Below, piece after piece: positions 50,901 to 63,660 of a DNA stretch of 64,000 nucleotides. Source of the stretch: Dromaius novaehollandiae (taxonomy: Eukaryota > Chordata > Aves > Casuariiformes > Dromaiidae); NCBI RefSeq assembly GCF_036370855.1, contig NC_088103.1:7193404-7257403 (forward strand). Reading direction: 5' to 3'. Numbering within the stretch: the stretch's first letter is position 1; each line of letters starts with the position of its first letter. The notes under the pieces were generated by a model, which was not told the DNA's origin, ran no database searches, and saw nothing but the letters and a program-made list of their open reading frames with translations. Made by a program: the position numbers and the translations under genes.

Positions 50901-52388
50901 AGTGCCAGTGGTACCACAGCTGTTTTATAAAGGTCTCAGCTGGCAGCAAGCAGCCAGACAAAAGAATATTAATTTTTTTCTCTGGCAGATGCTCCAGATT
51001 TCATTGATTTTTTTCTTTTTTTTAAGTTTAGTGACATGTTGAATACTGCGTTGTGTGCTACCCTCTGGGTTGCTACTTGACCTTTTATTCTTAAAGTTCA
51101 TAAAACGAAAGTTGGTAAATTAGCGGCAAATGCCTCTAACAATTTCAGGCTGTCTAGTTCCCGAATTTGTTGCTGTTGAGCAACCACAGCTATTAGCTGC
51201 ATCCCCAGGGTCTGTGTTTTTCCCCAACCTGTCTGCTATTTAACAGCTCATCTGTTCAAACAGCTAAGCCTTGGTTCTGCATTTGGTGGAAGGCCAAGGT
51301 TTCTTGCATCAGAGTCCTGTCCGCAGGTCCCGCAAGCGGTGCTCGGTGCTCGGTTCCTGAGCTGAACCGACTCACGGAGCCGCTCGACTTTCCCACATCC
51401 CAAATCCACACTTGGACTTCAGCCAGGGGTGCTAACATGCCGCAGTGCCCTGGGAAGCCCCCATCCCCTCCCCTCTTCCTCTGGAATAGCTCTTCCCTTC
51501 GGGAAATCATCAGCTGGCCAGTTTGAAGGCTGCTTCTTGGTGACAGTGGTGAAGGAAACGCATGAGACCCATGTCCGTCTCCTTCAGTGCCCACCTCCGA
51601 TGGTCTCCCCCAAGGGTCCTTGTGTCCCCCTTGACACGTATCCCCAAGAGGACGCTGCTGGCACGGCTCAGTGGTGCTGGCTAATGTTGTCACCAAACTA
51701 TCTGTGTTGAGTTGCTCCTGGCTGTAGCAACCCAAGCGTCATCCTTGGAAAGCAGGAACCTTGTCCAGTGCGTATGCAAACACTCCCCAGGGTTGGGATT
51801 GGAGCGGAGGTCTTGTTCCTGCCGAAGCTTTTCAACTCTGTTTTAGCTAATTCTTCCATTGTGCTGGAGAGCAATAACGGCTTAGGAAGTCTTTTGTTCT
51901 TTAGGTGCCTTGATCCCTTTTCTAAACCTGACTCGGCCTTAAGCTCCTCAAAGAGTGGGGAAACAGTACTTGTGCTTTTAAACAATGTTGCCCTAGTCAT
52001 TAGCAAGATGCTTTCAAAGCCAGAGTTGTCTTTGTTGTCATAACATCTTAGTCCCGAATACCTCTCACTCCTAAACAGCCTGGTACTATTAAATATCTTC
52101 ACTGTTGTTAGAAGTTGAAGACCAGCCTCTGCCTGTTACAGAGGTAAGCGTATTCTCTAGAAGGGTTCGGCCAACTCAGCAACGTGTGTTTGCAAACGTG
52201 TGCGGCTCCGCAGAGCTGTTGGGGCTCCAGGGTGCTGTGGGATTTCGGGTTTCTAACGCCGAGCACAAGCAAGGCTGGCTCGTTCATGCCGGCAGAGCTG
52301 AAGCAATGCTGGCTGCTCGCTCAGAGCAGCAGGTCTGGGGCTGCTGTCTAATCTTTGCACAATAGCAGGGGTTTGGGCCACGCGCCTC
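44702..52388. other. Intergenic, no gene recognised
   Basis: Unique sequence with a TA/TG microsatellite at about 47.93-48.01 kb. ORFs up to 185 codons (minus strand, 46732-47289) and 159 codons (minus strand, 51256-51735) show no family features and overlap other open frames, so I do not call them genes. Confidence 0.6.
47930..48014. repeat. (TA)n/(TG)n compound microsatellite
   Basis: Alternating TA and TG/GT dinucleotide runs over about 85 bases. A minus-strand ORF across it is a repeat artefact. Confidence 0.95.
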
Positions 52389-52446
52389 GGCACAGCGAGC
52401 GACTTGAACGCCGGTCTTCTTTTGTGCTAGCCGCTAGACTATTGCA
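52389..52446 (-). mobile_element. tRNA-derived SINE head (remnant)
   Basis: On the minus strand the sequence reads ATAGTCTAGCGGCTAGCAC, then about 15 bases later GGCGTTCAAGTCGCT. The first resembles a tRNA A-box (TAGTCTAGCGG). The second holds a perfect B-box, GTTCAAGTC (GWTCRANNC). The arrangement matches the head of amniote tRNA-derived SINEs. It does not fold as a complete tRNA gene as far as I can see, and the tail is not recognisable. Confidence 0.45.
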
Positions 52447-55400
52447 TTAAAAAGCAAAACCCACAGGCATGCCTAGGCTGAGCCGGAGATGATCAAGCCC
52501 AGCAGCCCGTCTCCGACAGCAGCCAGGAGTGACTGCCTGGGGACACACGCAGCAGTGGAGCAGGACTGCAGCGGTGCCTTGCCAGTCGTGCTTTCCCAGG
52601 CGCGAGCGGTCTGGGACTCGGCCTCGCTTCTGGTCCAAAACAGCCCTGGTGAGATGAGCAAAAATCCAGCCGCTTCTCGAAACATGCAATGGTTTTGAAG
52701 CATAAAATCTGGTCTCTTCCTTTCCCCCGCAGCTGCCCGAAAGCAGCAGTGAGCATCTCGCATGACCATCGAGGACCTGGGCTGTGAGCATTTCGGGTCA
52801 CGCAGCGGCAGGACCTCAGACACCAGAGGTTTCAGGGTGAAAGCCTGGGCTCCTGAGCTGGGGAATCACGCTTTTCCATCCCTCCCTTGAGCTATGTCTA
52901 GCCTGTCGCGCTTTAGGTGCTTAAGCACCTAAATGGTCTCCCTAAGGTCATCTAGGAAGAGGATGAAGCCTCAAATTAGTCATGAGATCATCATATCATC
53001 CCTGTTGGCTGCATAGTTCCTCCTCTGCAGTAACACACAGCTTCCCAGTCCAGGAAAAAAACCCTCAAAACGTTGTTTTGTGCATATTAGGCATTATTTC
53101 GTCCCTGTAAACATCTTTTGGATAACTTTTAAGCAGGTTTATGGAAAAGATTCCATCTAAGGATTTAACGTTGTTCTAAAACGAGATAAGGAGCAAGGCC
53201 ATATTCTTGTCTAGTTAGGACAACGTTCTGGGGCTTACCTTTCTAGCACTGTATTTTAGGAAGGGTGCTGGGCACTATTTAGCATTGGCTTTATATTTTG
53301 CAGAGCCACTGAGATAGGGTAATCGAATGTGAGGATTTTTTTGAATAAAACATATGCCTTCTTGCTGCAACAAACTTAAAGTCCTTTGTGGCAAGAAGGA
53401 GGAATGTACACAAGATTTGCCCCCAGAATACTATTTTCCTCCCAATGTGCGTGACTTGGCACGCCCACATTCAACAGGCATATATAAAATAGGCAGAGAG
53501 GAACAGGAAAAAGCAGATGTTACGGAGAATAATGCTGAATTTTGCTGGGGGGGTTTTGTTTACTTTTTTGGGGTGCTTTAAGGAAACAAGCTGATTAGGT
53601 CATGACCAGCAGCCACGGTACATGCAGTCCAAAGAAATAGCTGTCTCATCTGATTTCCCAGCTTTGTAAGGCACGAACTGGCCTCGCTATCTCCATTCTT
53701 ATCTTTCCTAAAGTTAAGATGACTGATGTGGTATTTCAGCAGATCCAGAGCTCCCATTGTAACCCCTGGCTGAAAAACTTCTTAAGGCTCTTAAGCTCTC
53801 CCTCCCTCGCCATTCAGTCTGGGCTTCACTTTAGATTACGCTCATCTCTGCTCCGGTTCAGCATGGGTCCCACGCGGTTTTGTCCTTATCCTCTGCTCTT
53901 CTTCTCTAGCTCTGGTTCAAACCTGGTGGTCTCATTCGCAGTATGACTTCTACCGTTGCATGTCTGTTGACCCTCTGATTTTCTCTGAGGTGTTTGACTC
54001 TCTTACCTTGACCGAGCCGTCACTGCGAACAGCATCACGGCTGCTCCTGTCCTCAGCCATCGCCCCGTTACTGGGTTTTCGTTAACCCTCTCTGGCATTG
54101 CCTGTTTGAGCCACATCTAAATCATGCTATATCTTCCCCAGCTTCATCTCCTGCAAGCCAGTCTTTCCTTTCTGACCCAAAGAGTTTCTTTCTCATCATG
54201 CTGTGGGTCCATTACTGAACACATTACTGCCACTGCATTTATGTCCTACTTTTATCCACTTGAAAAGATACCATAGAGATACTTTTCTTGTCTTGTTTTG
54301 GCTGGATTTGGTCCACTTACCCTTCTGCTTTCTCTCCTATCCACCCTCCTTGCCTCCCTACTCATTGTGTCAAGAGTAGACACAACCATCTTTCAAGACA
54401 TCCGATTTGACATTGAGGCCGGTCCCCCAGTGCCCCCGAGCTTCCTTGACAGCCTAGAAATTGAAAACTTCCAGCAAATAACCATTTCCTATGCCTCCTC
54501 GTATTGGAAGCTACCCAGAAACTCCAGCAAGATCACCTGGCTCTCATCCTTCAAATTACTCCTTCCCTCACCGCTTACCAAAAATAACGCCAGCCCCCAC
54601 CTCCGAAAGGGGAGGCTGACTCGTGTGTTGTGGCGGCTGCTTGGGAGACAGAGCCGTACCGCCCCGTGGCTTCCTTCGGCTTATTAAGCTCTCTATTTTC
54701 CAAGTTAGTTACATTATAAGTGGCTTGACCCATCTATTTGCTCTGACTCTGCACAGGGGAACCAGATTCTCTTGTCACTGCTCCAAGGTAAATGGAAAAG
54801 GATCCGGAAACAACAATAGTAGATGACTATAAAAGGCAATAAAAGAACAAGGAAAACGAGCTTTGCATTAAAGCACGCGTGTGCAGGTATTGCAGGCACG
54901 TTCTTAAGTGATGAAGGCAGAAAGGAAGCACGCCCAACACGAGATAGTGTACAACAAGAGAAAAAGCAAATTCTAGACCCAAAGTGTACCACCCGTCCAT
55001 GTATATTTGGTAAAACCATTCTGCCTGCTGGATTTTATTTTTCTCACTGAGGTACATGTTGCTCTTAAATAAACATGATTATACCCTACATGGAGCTAGA
55101 GCGTGGTCCAAACACTAAAAATAACACTCAGAATGTAGAGACTTCAATTAGATGCATACTGCTCAACAATTTAACTTCTAATTGGCTTGTGGTTATTCCA
55201 CAACTAGGAACCAACCCTGTTGTGTTTAAAGGATTGACAGTCTAGCAAAACAGGGACCCGAAACACATTTTTTTTTAAAGCAAAATGACTGAAAAAAGGA
55301 AACCTGTGTGCTGCATGTTGAGGAACCTGTTGGTTTGTGCACCGCTTGCCCTTAACTCAGAGCTCTTCTGCAGCCGTTCTACCATCGACAGTTAGGTTCA

Positions 55401-56078
55401 GCTCCTCATCCACTCATCGACTCCATTTCTACAGTCCCACTAAGTTTTCCTAACCTAATTTGGGGCCTCGAAGTGGTGGCTTGCTTCAGGTTCGGCTCAT
55501 CTCATAGGCCTGTCAGAGAGAGGTATGTGCAAAGCATCTAGTTTTCTGTCCTCCACCACTGCAGTTCGAGGTCCATTTTCAGCCAGCAGCAACGGAGCTT
55601 GGATCATCTTTATTCCCTTACTTTTTATTTTTATTTAATTCTTCTAATTCCTGATAGATGCAGTATTAACCAACTAAGCTAGTGGCAAAGTGGGGAGCTG
55701 CGTCTATCTCTTAGTGACTAGTTGCCTTCGTCTTAGCTCTGCTCCCCGTTTCCTTGCACAGTTTGCGTCACGGTCTGACACTGTGGGGACTAGGATGGGA
55801 CTTGTTAAGGCCCAGCCTAATGGCAGCCCTAAAGCTCAGACTGCAGGTTTGTCACGGCATCAAGGAAGTGAGAAGGCTCGTGCCTGGCAGAACTTGGGCC
55901 GTGTTTCACCTCGGACGTAAAGTAACCGTCAGCATCCCGAGAATCGTTCATCAGGTGCTATCACGAATGGTGATTCCTCAAAGACTGTGCTGTGGACAGC
56001 GGCACGGTTTTCCTTTTCTGTCCAAAATCACATTGACCCTCACTGCCTCCCTCCACTAATCTTGCTCCCTGCTTGACA

Positions 56079-56138
56079 ATTTAGCAGAGATTTAAGCCAG
56101 AGTCAACCATTTAGCAGAGATTTAAGCCAAAGTCAACC
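56079..56138. repeat. 30-bp tandem duplication
   Basis: The unit begins ATTTAGCAGAGATTTAAGCC. Two copies start at 56079 and 56109 and differ at one base. Confidence 0.95.
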
Positions 56139-58257
56139 ATTGCTTGCAGACAAAGCTTTTCCAAGGCTCTTGTGAATGAGGGGTGGATTTCCAGATGAAC
56201 TCTTCTGGATACACCAGCAAAAATTTGCAGAGTTGCCCATGTGCCTGGCAAGAATACGTGAGGCTGCAGAGCTTTGCATCTGGCTACAGCCATGGTATCA
56301 CTCCTTTTTTTCCCAGGGCGCTGGAGTAGTTCTTCTTTCCTTTCTTTCCTTTCTTAAATTTCCAAGCCACTTTTTTCCCCAGCTAAACACCCAAGGAAAA
56401 TTTGTTTACTATAATCCCATGGTCACCAAGTCCCTGTTTTGTACATGTGACAGAGACTTAACTGAAGGAGAGCATGATAATTTAGGGAAAAAAAGCATAA
56501 ACTGCAAGCAGGAGCAGCATGTGCATTAAAATGTATATTCTGTATGTGGTTAGAAAGTAAATCCTGAGCTTATTTCCCTAGCACTTTGTTTGCGAAATGA
56601 ATCCTGAGGCCTTTCAGGCAGCTTAAAAGCCTGCAGTGCTTTGTGCAGCCAAGTTCAGCAAGTGCATTTGGTCTTGCAGTCCTCGACAGCTCGCCCATCC
56701 CAAACGCGTGGACGTATCGGTGCCTGTGGACGCTGAGCTCTGGACACTGAGTATGATTTGCTGCAAGTTGCAATCTTGAAGGTTTAGAGTGCTTTATGCT
56801 TCGGATCTTGAAGGCCCGACCACTTTGTAGAAGATGCAATTACACGCCGTGGTGTGTCTAAGAAAGTGTCTACTGCGTTGCACCAGGCAGAAGAGCCCAC
56901 AGCTAGCACCTTGTTCGGTCGGGTTAAGGTGAAATTAAACTCAGTGCTCTTGCCCGAAACCGTGTCACAGCAGGAGCAGCAGCCAGCCCTTTCTCGTGTG
57001 AGCAGGTTTCACTCAAGCAAGAAGTAGCCCAGAAACCACCAGAGCGGGAATGGTTTCAATTTTGCATTATTCGGCGCAGTTCAGTCCTATAATTACCCGA
57101 CTCCTTTCCAGCCATGTCCAGCTGACCGACAATCTCACACAGGGCAGGATGACACAGGCGTTACGTTTCTTCTGGCCCTTTTCTTACACCAGAAGTAAAA
57201 CTATGCAGTGTGTCACTGTGGTTGTTGGGAAGCGAAGGCAAGTGTCTAGCTGCCCTTGAACTGTTCCTGAATTAAGCTGTAACGAAGCTACTGTAAGGAG
57301 CAAAGTACAGCTCTGGGACAATTTTCGCATGTAATACAGTTAACACTTCAGGGCAGCTCTGCATGTAGAGCAGAAAGGTAGTGAAATTTTTCAAGACAGT
57401 CTTTGGTCCCCATAAAAAGCTGTATTTTTCTAAAGCGGGACTTAGCTCTTTTGCCTGCAGACATATCTCTTAATTTGCTGGATCAGATGTTTCACTACAA
57501 TTAAAAAAAGAATAGTTTACAAGGTTCTTTTTTTGTTGTTGTTTTGAAATAGTGGGGGTTTGATATGTTCTACAAATGGTGAACTGAATTAAAGCACAGA
57601 ATCAAAATGATGAGACTAAGTACAGCTTGACGATTAGCCCAGGGATGCTTTTAGTTGTAGAACATGAGAAGGTCCCATGGTCATGTTGCTGTGTGGCAGC
57701 CACCCAGGGAGGCTCACATTTTGAGTTGCTTTCTTGCCATTTGTTGCGTATGAAGTTACTGGCTTTGTTTCTTTTTTTTTTTTTTAGCTGCAATAATTTA
57801 GGAAAGAAAATTGAATAAGAGTAGAAATGCACGAAGGTCCCCTCTCTGACCTGGTAAAGTGTCTGCATGAATTGCTTATAAAGACTGATATTACACTACC
57901 GTGCACTCCGTCGTTGTGCAACTTTATTAATGAAAGTTATTCTGCAACGTTGCAGCAACGTAGCATCTAGAAGGCTCATCCACTACTGATACCTCATTGC
58001 ACAAATTCCTCCCTGCATCAAAGTGTTTGTTGGCAAGTGTTTTGAGGCACACTGGAAAAAATGCAAATGATTTAGTGGTGCACAATGGGACCTGATCTAC
58101 CAAGATTAAAGCCCAACTTTTAGGTATCTAAACTGAGAAAGCCTATACTTTTTCAGGGCCAAGATCTTGTTAGACAAGGTTTTGGCTACCTCTAATAGTA
58201 TTTATTTCCCTGAGGGCCTCCAGATGCAGAATCCAGTGCTGTGAATCAGTCAGAGAG

Positions 58258-58293
58258 CCTTCATCCCACTCACCGCCTTCATCCCACTCATCA
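58258..58293. repeat. 18-bp tandem duplication
   Basis: Two near-identical copies of CCTTCATCCCACTCA plus three variable bases, followed by a short CATCAC-rich run. Confidence 0.85.
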
Positions 58294-59273
58294 CCACCAT
58301 CACGAGCCCACCTTCCTCTTGTGGTTTCGAGCAGCAACAGGGCTGATTGCCATGGTTCGCGGAAGGGTGGCATTACGCTGCTCCGTTATAGGTCTCCCTG
58401 CGTAAATAGCACAGGAGATGTCTGCTGCTAAAAGCCTGCTACATTAGCTACAACAAATGTAGAAGTAGCTAAATAACAGGAACAGGAAATGACTACCCGA
58501 GGTTTGCCAGCTGTCAGCAAAATTCTAACCTGCTTGAATAATTTTCGAGCCCAATTTACTAAAAACTGTGATCTGGAGTTAAATATAGCAAGATGCAAAT
58601 AACATAGGGCAAGAGTTGGCTCGGGCTGGATCCTTGCTTTGGTTTGCAGACCTTGGAATAACTCTCCCTGTTTATTTGGGGCCTGATACTGCAGAGCGCT
58701 GAGTGACTTCTGGGAGCGCCTGAGCACCTTCAGTTCCTTGGGAGTGAAGGATACTCAGCACCTCCCAGCAATTGCTCGACGTTTTGCAGTACCAGGCCCT
58801 TGATAGTAGGTTACCAGCTCGCCAAGGCGCACACAGTATACTTAGGAGTGCATTGAAATGAGAGACTGCAGATGAGCGGATTTGACCCAGGATCCTTTCA
58901 TTAAACCCTGGACGTAAACACACGCAAACTGAATGCCATCAGCAGCCACCTTGGGACAGGAAATAGCTGTTTCCAAACCATGTTATCGGGGCTCCCAGCG
59001 AATAAAGACTTGGCTACCATGCTGGTACACCATACCTGTTTTGGTCCGGTCCGGATGGTCTTCAATCATGGCCAAAGTGCCTAAAGCTCTCCACTTTTAG
59101 GAGGAGCTCCAGACTCCTTGCTCCTTGCTAGGTAAGCTCAGAGCATGAGGAAGAGCTACGGGGATGAAGGCTTGGGCTCTTCTCTGCCAGCTATCAACCA
59201 TGCTCCCTCCTGAGCAATCACGGGCACTCAACGCTCACCCCAAGGCTAGGCAAACTTTCTTCTTCTCCCGATA

Positions 59274-59332
59274 CAGTTTGAACCCACCTCTTCCGCCTCC
59301 CAACCCAATGCGTTGACCAGCGGGCCACTGCA
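59274..59332 (-). mobile_element. tRNA-derived SINE head (second remnant)
   Basis: On the minus strand the sequence reads GCAGTGGCCCGCTGGTCAAC, then GCATTGGGTTGGGAGGC and GGTGGGTTCAAACTG. This is the layout of the tRNA-like head of ancient amniote SINEs ('cagtggcctagtggatagagcactgg...gggttcaa'). The B-box (GTTCAAACT) misses the consensus only at the final base. The body of the element is not recognisable. Confidence 0.45.
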
Positions 59333-60554
59333 TGGCACGGACTGATTTTCTTCAAGAGACAACATCCAAACTCACTTCCATTCAGGACCCTTGGAGGTGG
59401 GAAGGGGAGGACTTGTTCAGAGGCAGGACGCTGGGTGTCTGGGGCATGGGCATGGTGGCCATGTACCTGGGGAGTTCATGGACTTTCAAAATTAGGGATC
59501 GGGGGGAAAGGATTTTAAAGAAAATAATATTGAACGTCGTAGTTAAAGAAGGTGATAGTTACGGGTATCCAAGTGTCTGGGGACAGTTAGCCCTCACTCT
59601 TATCACACCGAAATGCAGCATACGTGAGCCCCCCGGGTTGCCTACCTCACATCTTTATAAAGGTAGAGAAATATGACCCATTTGGAGGAGAGAAATACTC
59701 TATCTGGACTAACACACAGGTCCTCTCCCCAGCAGGCCCTTCCTAATCTGCCACAGGCAGCTCTCATTTCTAAAAGCCGGGTTTGCTGGTATTAAATGGT
59801 GAGCGGACAGTCTTTCCCGTGGTATAATGTCGCTACTGAAATGCTTCTTGGGGCAAAATCCAGGCCAGGCTGCCTGAGAAATGCAAATTGACTTTCTGAG
59901 GCAGAGAAGGTGGTAAAACCACGGATCACTCTGAATTTCCTGTTATTTATAGTTAGGAATTTAAATGCCGCACAATGCGCACCAAAGGCATCATACTCCA
60001 CCAGACACCAAGGAGTTTTGCTGGACTTCAGTGCTGTCTCTAGGTCAGCTGAGAGCTTTTATTTCTATCCCGCTTTGTCAGGTATAATATTGATTGCTTA
60101 TTTTGAGGTGAAGAGAGTCAGTGTCAGTCTGTCTGTCATGGACATCCAGTGCTCACATCTCTCCTGCCTCCTCTGAGCCCAGGAGAGCGCTGAATTGCGT
60201 CGTCACATATGTGAAAGGCCAAAAAAGCCGGCTTGCTCAGCCAAGAAGACTCCCACCACACATTTGGGTAAATATTTTCTATGGGAATGCAAAATAACTC
60301 ATATTCTCCTCTTCTGCAGGCTTATCCAGGCCAAACATCTTGCTCCCTTCCTGGGCACCCTCTGGGTTTCTTGGTAACTCTGTGGAGCCCTGGAGCAAAG
60401 CACTGCACGTTGCTAGCTTCATTTCTAACCAATCCATCCCTACCTAAGCACTTCATAAGCATAAACTCACATCTTTTCTACATGTCCCCTGGATTTCTCT
60501 AGGGGTGGCAGCCCAGGAGGCTGCATTTGCTGTCAAAGCAGGTAATTCATGGTC

Positions 60555-60576
60555 TTTTTTTTTTTTTTTTTTTTTT
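60555..60576. repeat. T22 homopolymer
   Basis: Twenty-two consecutive T bases between GGTC and GAGGCAG. This could be the A-tail of a minus-strand retrosequence, but the adjoining sequence is not a family I recognise. Confidence 0.9.
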
Positions 60577-61259
60577 GAGGCAGATGGTGGCCGGGTCTTA
60601 AAATAAAATAAACTGGTCCGTTTGCAACAAATTGCTTCATGATGCTTATCAGCCTAGATCTGACGGGGCAGGTTGGGCCATCACAATGATGTGACAGTTC
60701 CCAAAGCGAAACGATTTGGAGCAAGTAATTTTCTTTTCATTGTGATGAGGCATAAAGTCAGCCCAAAGAAAGACGATAGCGCAGAATAATTCCCTGGGTA
60801 GATATGGCATCTACTAGACAGGGAATGGGGAAGCTTCAAGAGGCACAATTGTTGTTAATCATCCTTTCGGAGTAGCGTAGTGCGGTGTGCGGGAAGGAGG
60901 GGATGCCACTTTTTAACGCCTGGCACATCATGCTCATCCTCTTTATAAGTAAATATATATATATATATATGTATCCTCATTCAGTCTCTCTTTCAGTGAT
61001 ATTAGGTAATGATGAAGATCAGCCTGAGTAAACCGTGATCTGGAGGTGCCTTGACTATAACGAAAGCTGAGCACCACCGTCGGCAGCAGTGGTGGCCGGT
61101 GCCTTGGTCCTGTCCCAGGGTACGTGACGTTTTGGAGCGGCTTATGGTCTAGCACGTGCACCAGTTCAAAGACATCATTTCTCTCTTGGCGTTCGAGGTC
61201 TCATGGGCTGCAGAGAAAGCAACCTGCCAGTCCTGCCTCGGTGCAGGCACTTCACGTCA

Positions 61260-61289
61260 CTTAGTCCTGGCCCCACTCCCAGGACTAAG
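61260..61289. repeat. Perfect 11-bp inverted repeat (hairpin)
   Basis: CTTAGTCCTGG (61260-61270) and CCAGGACTAAG (61279-61289) are exact reverse complements around an eight-base loop. Outside them, CACG and CGTG extend the pairing across a small bulge. Too short for a microRNA precursor on its own. Confidence 0.8.
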
Positions 61290-62228
61290 CGTGCCATCAG
61301 CTTGTTTTGGTAATGGAAAACAGACCGTCGTAGCAGTGACGGTGCTGAACGGGTGCCGTCTGGGTCTGCACGTGAGTCTGCACATCTCGTGCACAAGGGT
61401 GTAGGCAAGCAGTTTGTTCATTAGGCCTTTTTATTTACTTATTTATTACAAAAGAGTCTTGTGGCTGTGTTTTATCCGGCCTGAGACATAACTGCCCTCT
61501 TGCACTTCACTTATTATTTTTAGATTGCTCCAGGATTTATAGAGTAACCCAACAGCTAGCAAAGTACGTTTATTTTTCAGCTCAGGCATATATATCCTCC
61601 ATATACAGCTCTTGATGTATTGAAATGATTAGTGTGCAAAAGTTTGCTTGGTTGGCATTTTCAAAGCCGTGTTCCAGTTTCCTTATTAAATTTGATTCTA
61701 AACAGAAATAAACAGCAATAAACTAAGATCTTTTCTTGAACTGCACATCCCAAAATTGTTAATTGGGGCTAGCTAGACCTAGAACTCTGGATTGTTTCTT
61801 AAATTTGGATTCATCTAGGCTCAATCCCTAGCAAACTAGCAGTAGGAAGCCGATCTCAAGGCTCTGACCCATATAGTTTTACCCCCAAGTTCTTCTCCAC
61901 CGACTCCCAGCTCGCTCAGGAGACAGCTGTGATCCCTTCCCGCCTCCCTGGAGGTCTGGCAGCTGCTGAAGCTCCTTTCAGTAATTTTGTAGTATCCTTT
62001 GTCACTTACCAAACGAGTCCGCCAACTTCTTTCCTACCTCCTGCCGAAAGGTAGACTTTCACCCCGGAAAGTGTGTCTGCTCCCTGAGCCACTTTCTCAA
62101 TCACCTTTCGAGGCTGCCTCTTCTGTCTGGCCTTGGAAGCGTGCTGAGAAGAGCTCAAAGAAAGGAGAGACTTCATTTAATGACAAAGAGCAAGCTCCAT
62201 GACTATGTCTCATCTAAACCAACTGCAA

Positions 62229-62290
62229 TAAAATAAAACAAAACAAAACAAAACAAAACAAAACAAAACAAAACAAAACAAAACAAAACC
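62229..62290. repeat. (AAAAC)n microsatellite
   Basis: About eleven uninterrupted AAAAC pentanucleotides, preceded by an AAAAT variant. Confidence 0.97.
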
Positions 62291-62784
62291 CAACAGAAAA
62301 TGAAAAGAATTTTGCACTGTTTTCCTTCCCATAGGAACTGCAAATCTCGTCAATAGTATGCATTATGCATATGTTATACCGTCTGTCAAAGCTGACAGGC
62401 TCCCTCTTCCCCTGCTCTCCACCAAGAAAGCTGGCAAAGCTAATACTGGTGGAAAGCAGACCATCAGAGGTAAGAAGAAGTCTTCAGATCGCCGATGTGT
62501 TGGCCCAGCGAGGAAAATTATAAATTTTTGTGTGCTTGCGAGGTCCAAAGTGCAAGGAAGTTCCCCCAGCAGAACCCTCCAGCTGCCCCAGCCCCGCGGA
62601 GCAGAAAGACCAGATTTACCTGCAGTGTGGTGTATCTGCTCACCTAAAACTGCCAGGGCCCCAGGAGAACAAGTGGGCCACCAATCTTGGGGGAGGTGCT
62701 GGGGGAAGATTTTAGGGGTCTACAGCTCAGTACTAGGCCAAAGTAGTAGAAAATGGGTGGTTATTGGAGAGCGACTGGTCACGG

Positions 62785-63110
62785 TCATGCATAATCTGGG
62801 AACTAGAGAAGGGACATCGCACAGAAGTGGTGGTGGGAGGTTCAAAGCATGTACGTGGAGCTAAGTCGGCCCACAACGTGGAGCTAAGCTGTGGGATGCA
62901 TTGCCACAGGAGGTTGTGGGTGCCAAGCATCTACACAGGGGTCAAAAAGTGATGGACTATCTCATGGGAGGGGAGAGAAAAAAAAAAGCTAATCCAGGGC
63001 TATTCGAGGCCAAGAAAGACAATCTCTGGTGCAGGAAGTCTCAGCACTGTCATTTGCTGTGAGGTCTTTGGGGACCTACCCCAACCCTGCTCCCGTATAA
63101 CTGCCCTTGC
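62785..63110 (+). mobile_element. Ancient CR1 LINE fragment
   Basis: GTGGGATGCATTGCCACAGG, then AGGTTGTGGGTGCCAAGC and GGGGTCAAAAAGTGATGGAC, match the sense-strand CR1 phrases 'gtggaactcattgccacaggatgttgtggaggccaa...gggttcaaaaaaggattagac' known from birds and turtles. The fragment is diverged and without coding capacity. Borders are approximate. Confidence 0.65.
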
Positions 63111-63660
63111 TCTCCCAGGCCTTCCTGAGCCACTTTGGGCCAAAGCTGGCCCTTTGGGCTGACCCAGTGCTGCTTTGCGAAAGACTGCCTGAAAAGCTCT
63201 GTCTTCTCAAAAGACCCTGTGTTTCCCCTGTTTCTAGACCCCATCAGTTACCACAGGGGCCTCTGCGGTACCCAACGCGCTGAGACACTGGTGCCTTTGC
63301 CCCTCTTTGCTTTCGACGTGTCTCCTCTCTTAGGGACCACCTACCCTCTCCGCCCTTCCTCCACCGTATTTGAAGCCCTTCAGGCTTTGCTTGCTTCCCC
63401 TACAGTACTAAGAGCCCTGGAGACTCTTATTTAAACCCATTGCTCTCCCAGTCCTTGCTTTTAGGGAGCCCTTTTGCCGTGCTTTTTGTTAAATATTGTA
63501 GGGTTTTTTTCTTTTTTTTAAGACCTCCAGTTTGAGAGGTGGCATCAGCTGCTCAGCACAGGTCCAAATCATGACCGCCCGTGGTACTGGTGGGACCTCC
63601 ATGAGGACAGTGACAGCGAGAGGCCCTTGAGAAAATAACAGTTGCGTGGAGAAGAGAGAG
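63111..63660. other. Intergenic, no feature recognised
   Basis: Pyrimidine-rich unique sequence with a chance open frame near 63.13-63.43 kb. No gene, repeat or regulatory motif cluster seen. Confidence 0.6.

Larger units (their letters stand above)
52447..59273. other. Intergenic, no gene recognised
   Basis: Unique sequence with two short tandem duplications (56.08 and 58.26 kb), listed separately. A plus-strand open frame of 129 codons at 54298-54687 begins at a non-ATG codon, has a hydrophobic N-terminus and no recognised family. It is not convincing as a gene. Confidence 0.6.
59333..62780. other. Intergenic, no gene recognised
   Basis: Mostly unique AT-rich sequence with a T22 tract (60555-60576), a TA repeat (about 60952-60971), an 11-base perfect hairpin at 61260-61289 and an AAAAC repeat at 62.23 kb. 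A 168-codon ORF at 62358-62864 enters the CR1 remnant and is not a gene. Confidence 0.6.

Noticed and set aside
54298..54687. ORF of 129 codons with a hydrophobic N-terminus
   Set aside because: It begins at a non-ATG codon, has no promoter or splice context, and resembles no family I know. The apparent signal-like start is Leu/Ser-rich pyrimidine tract translation.
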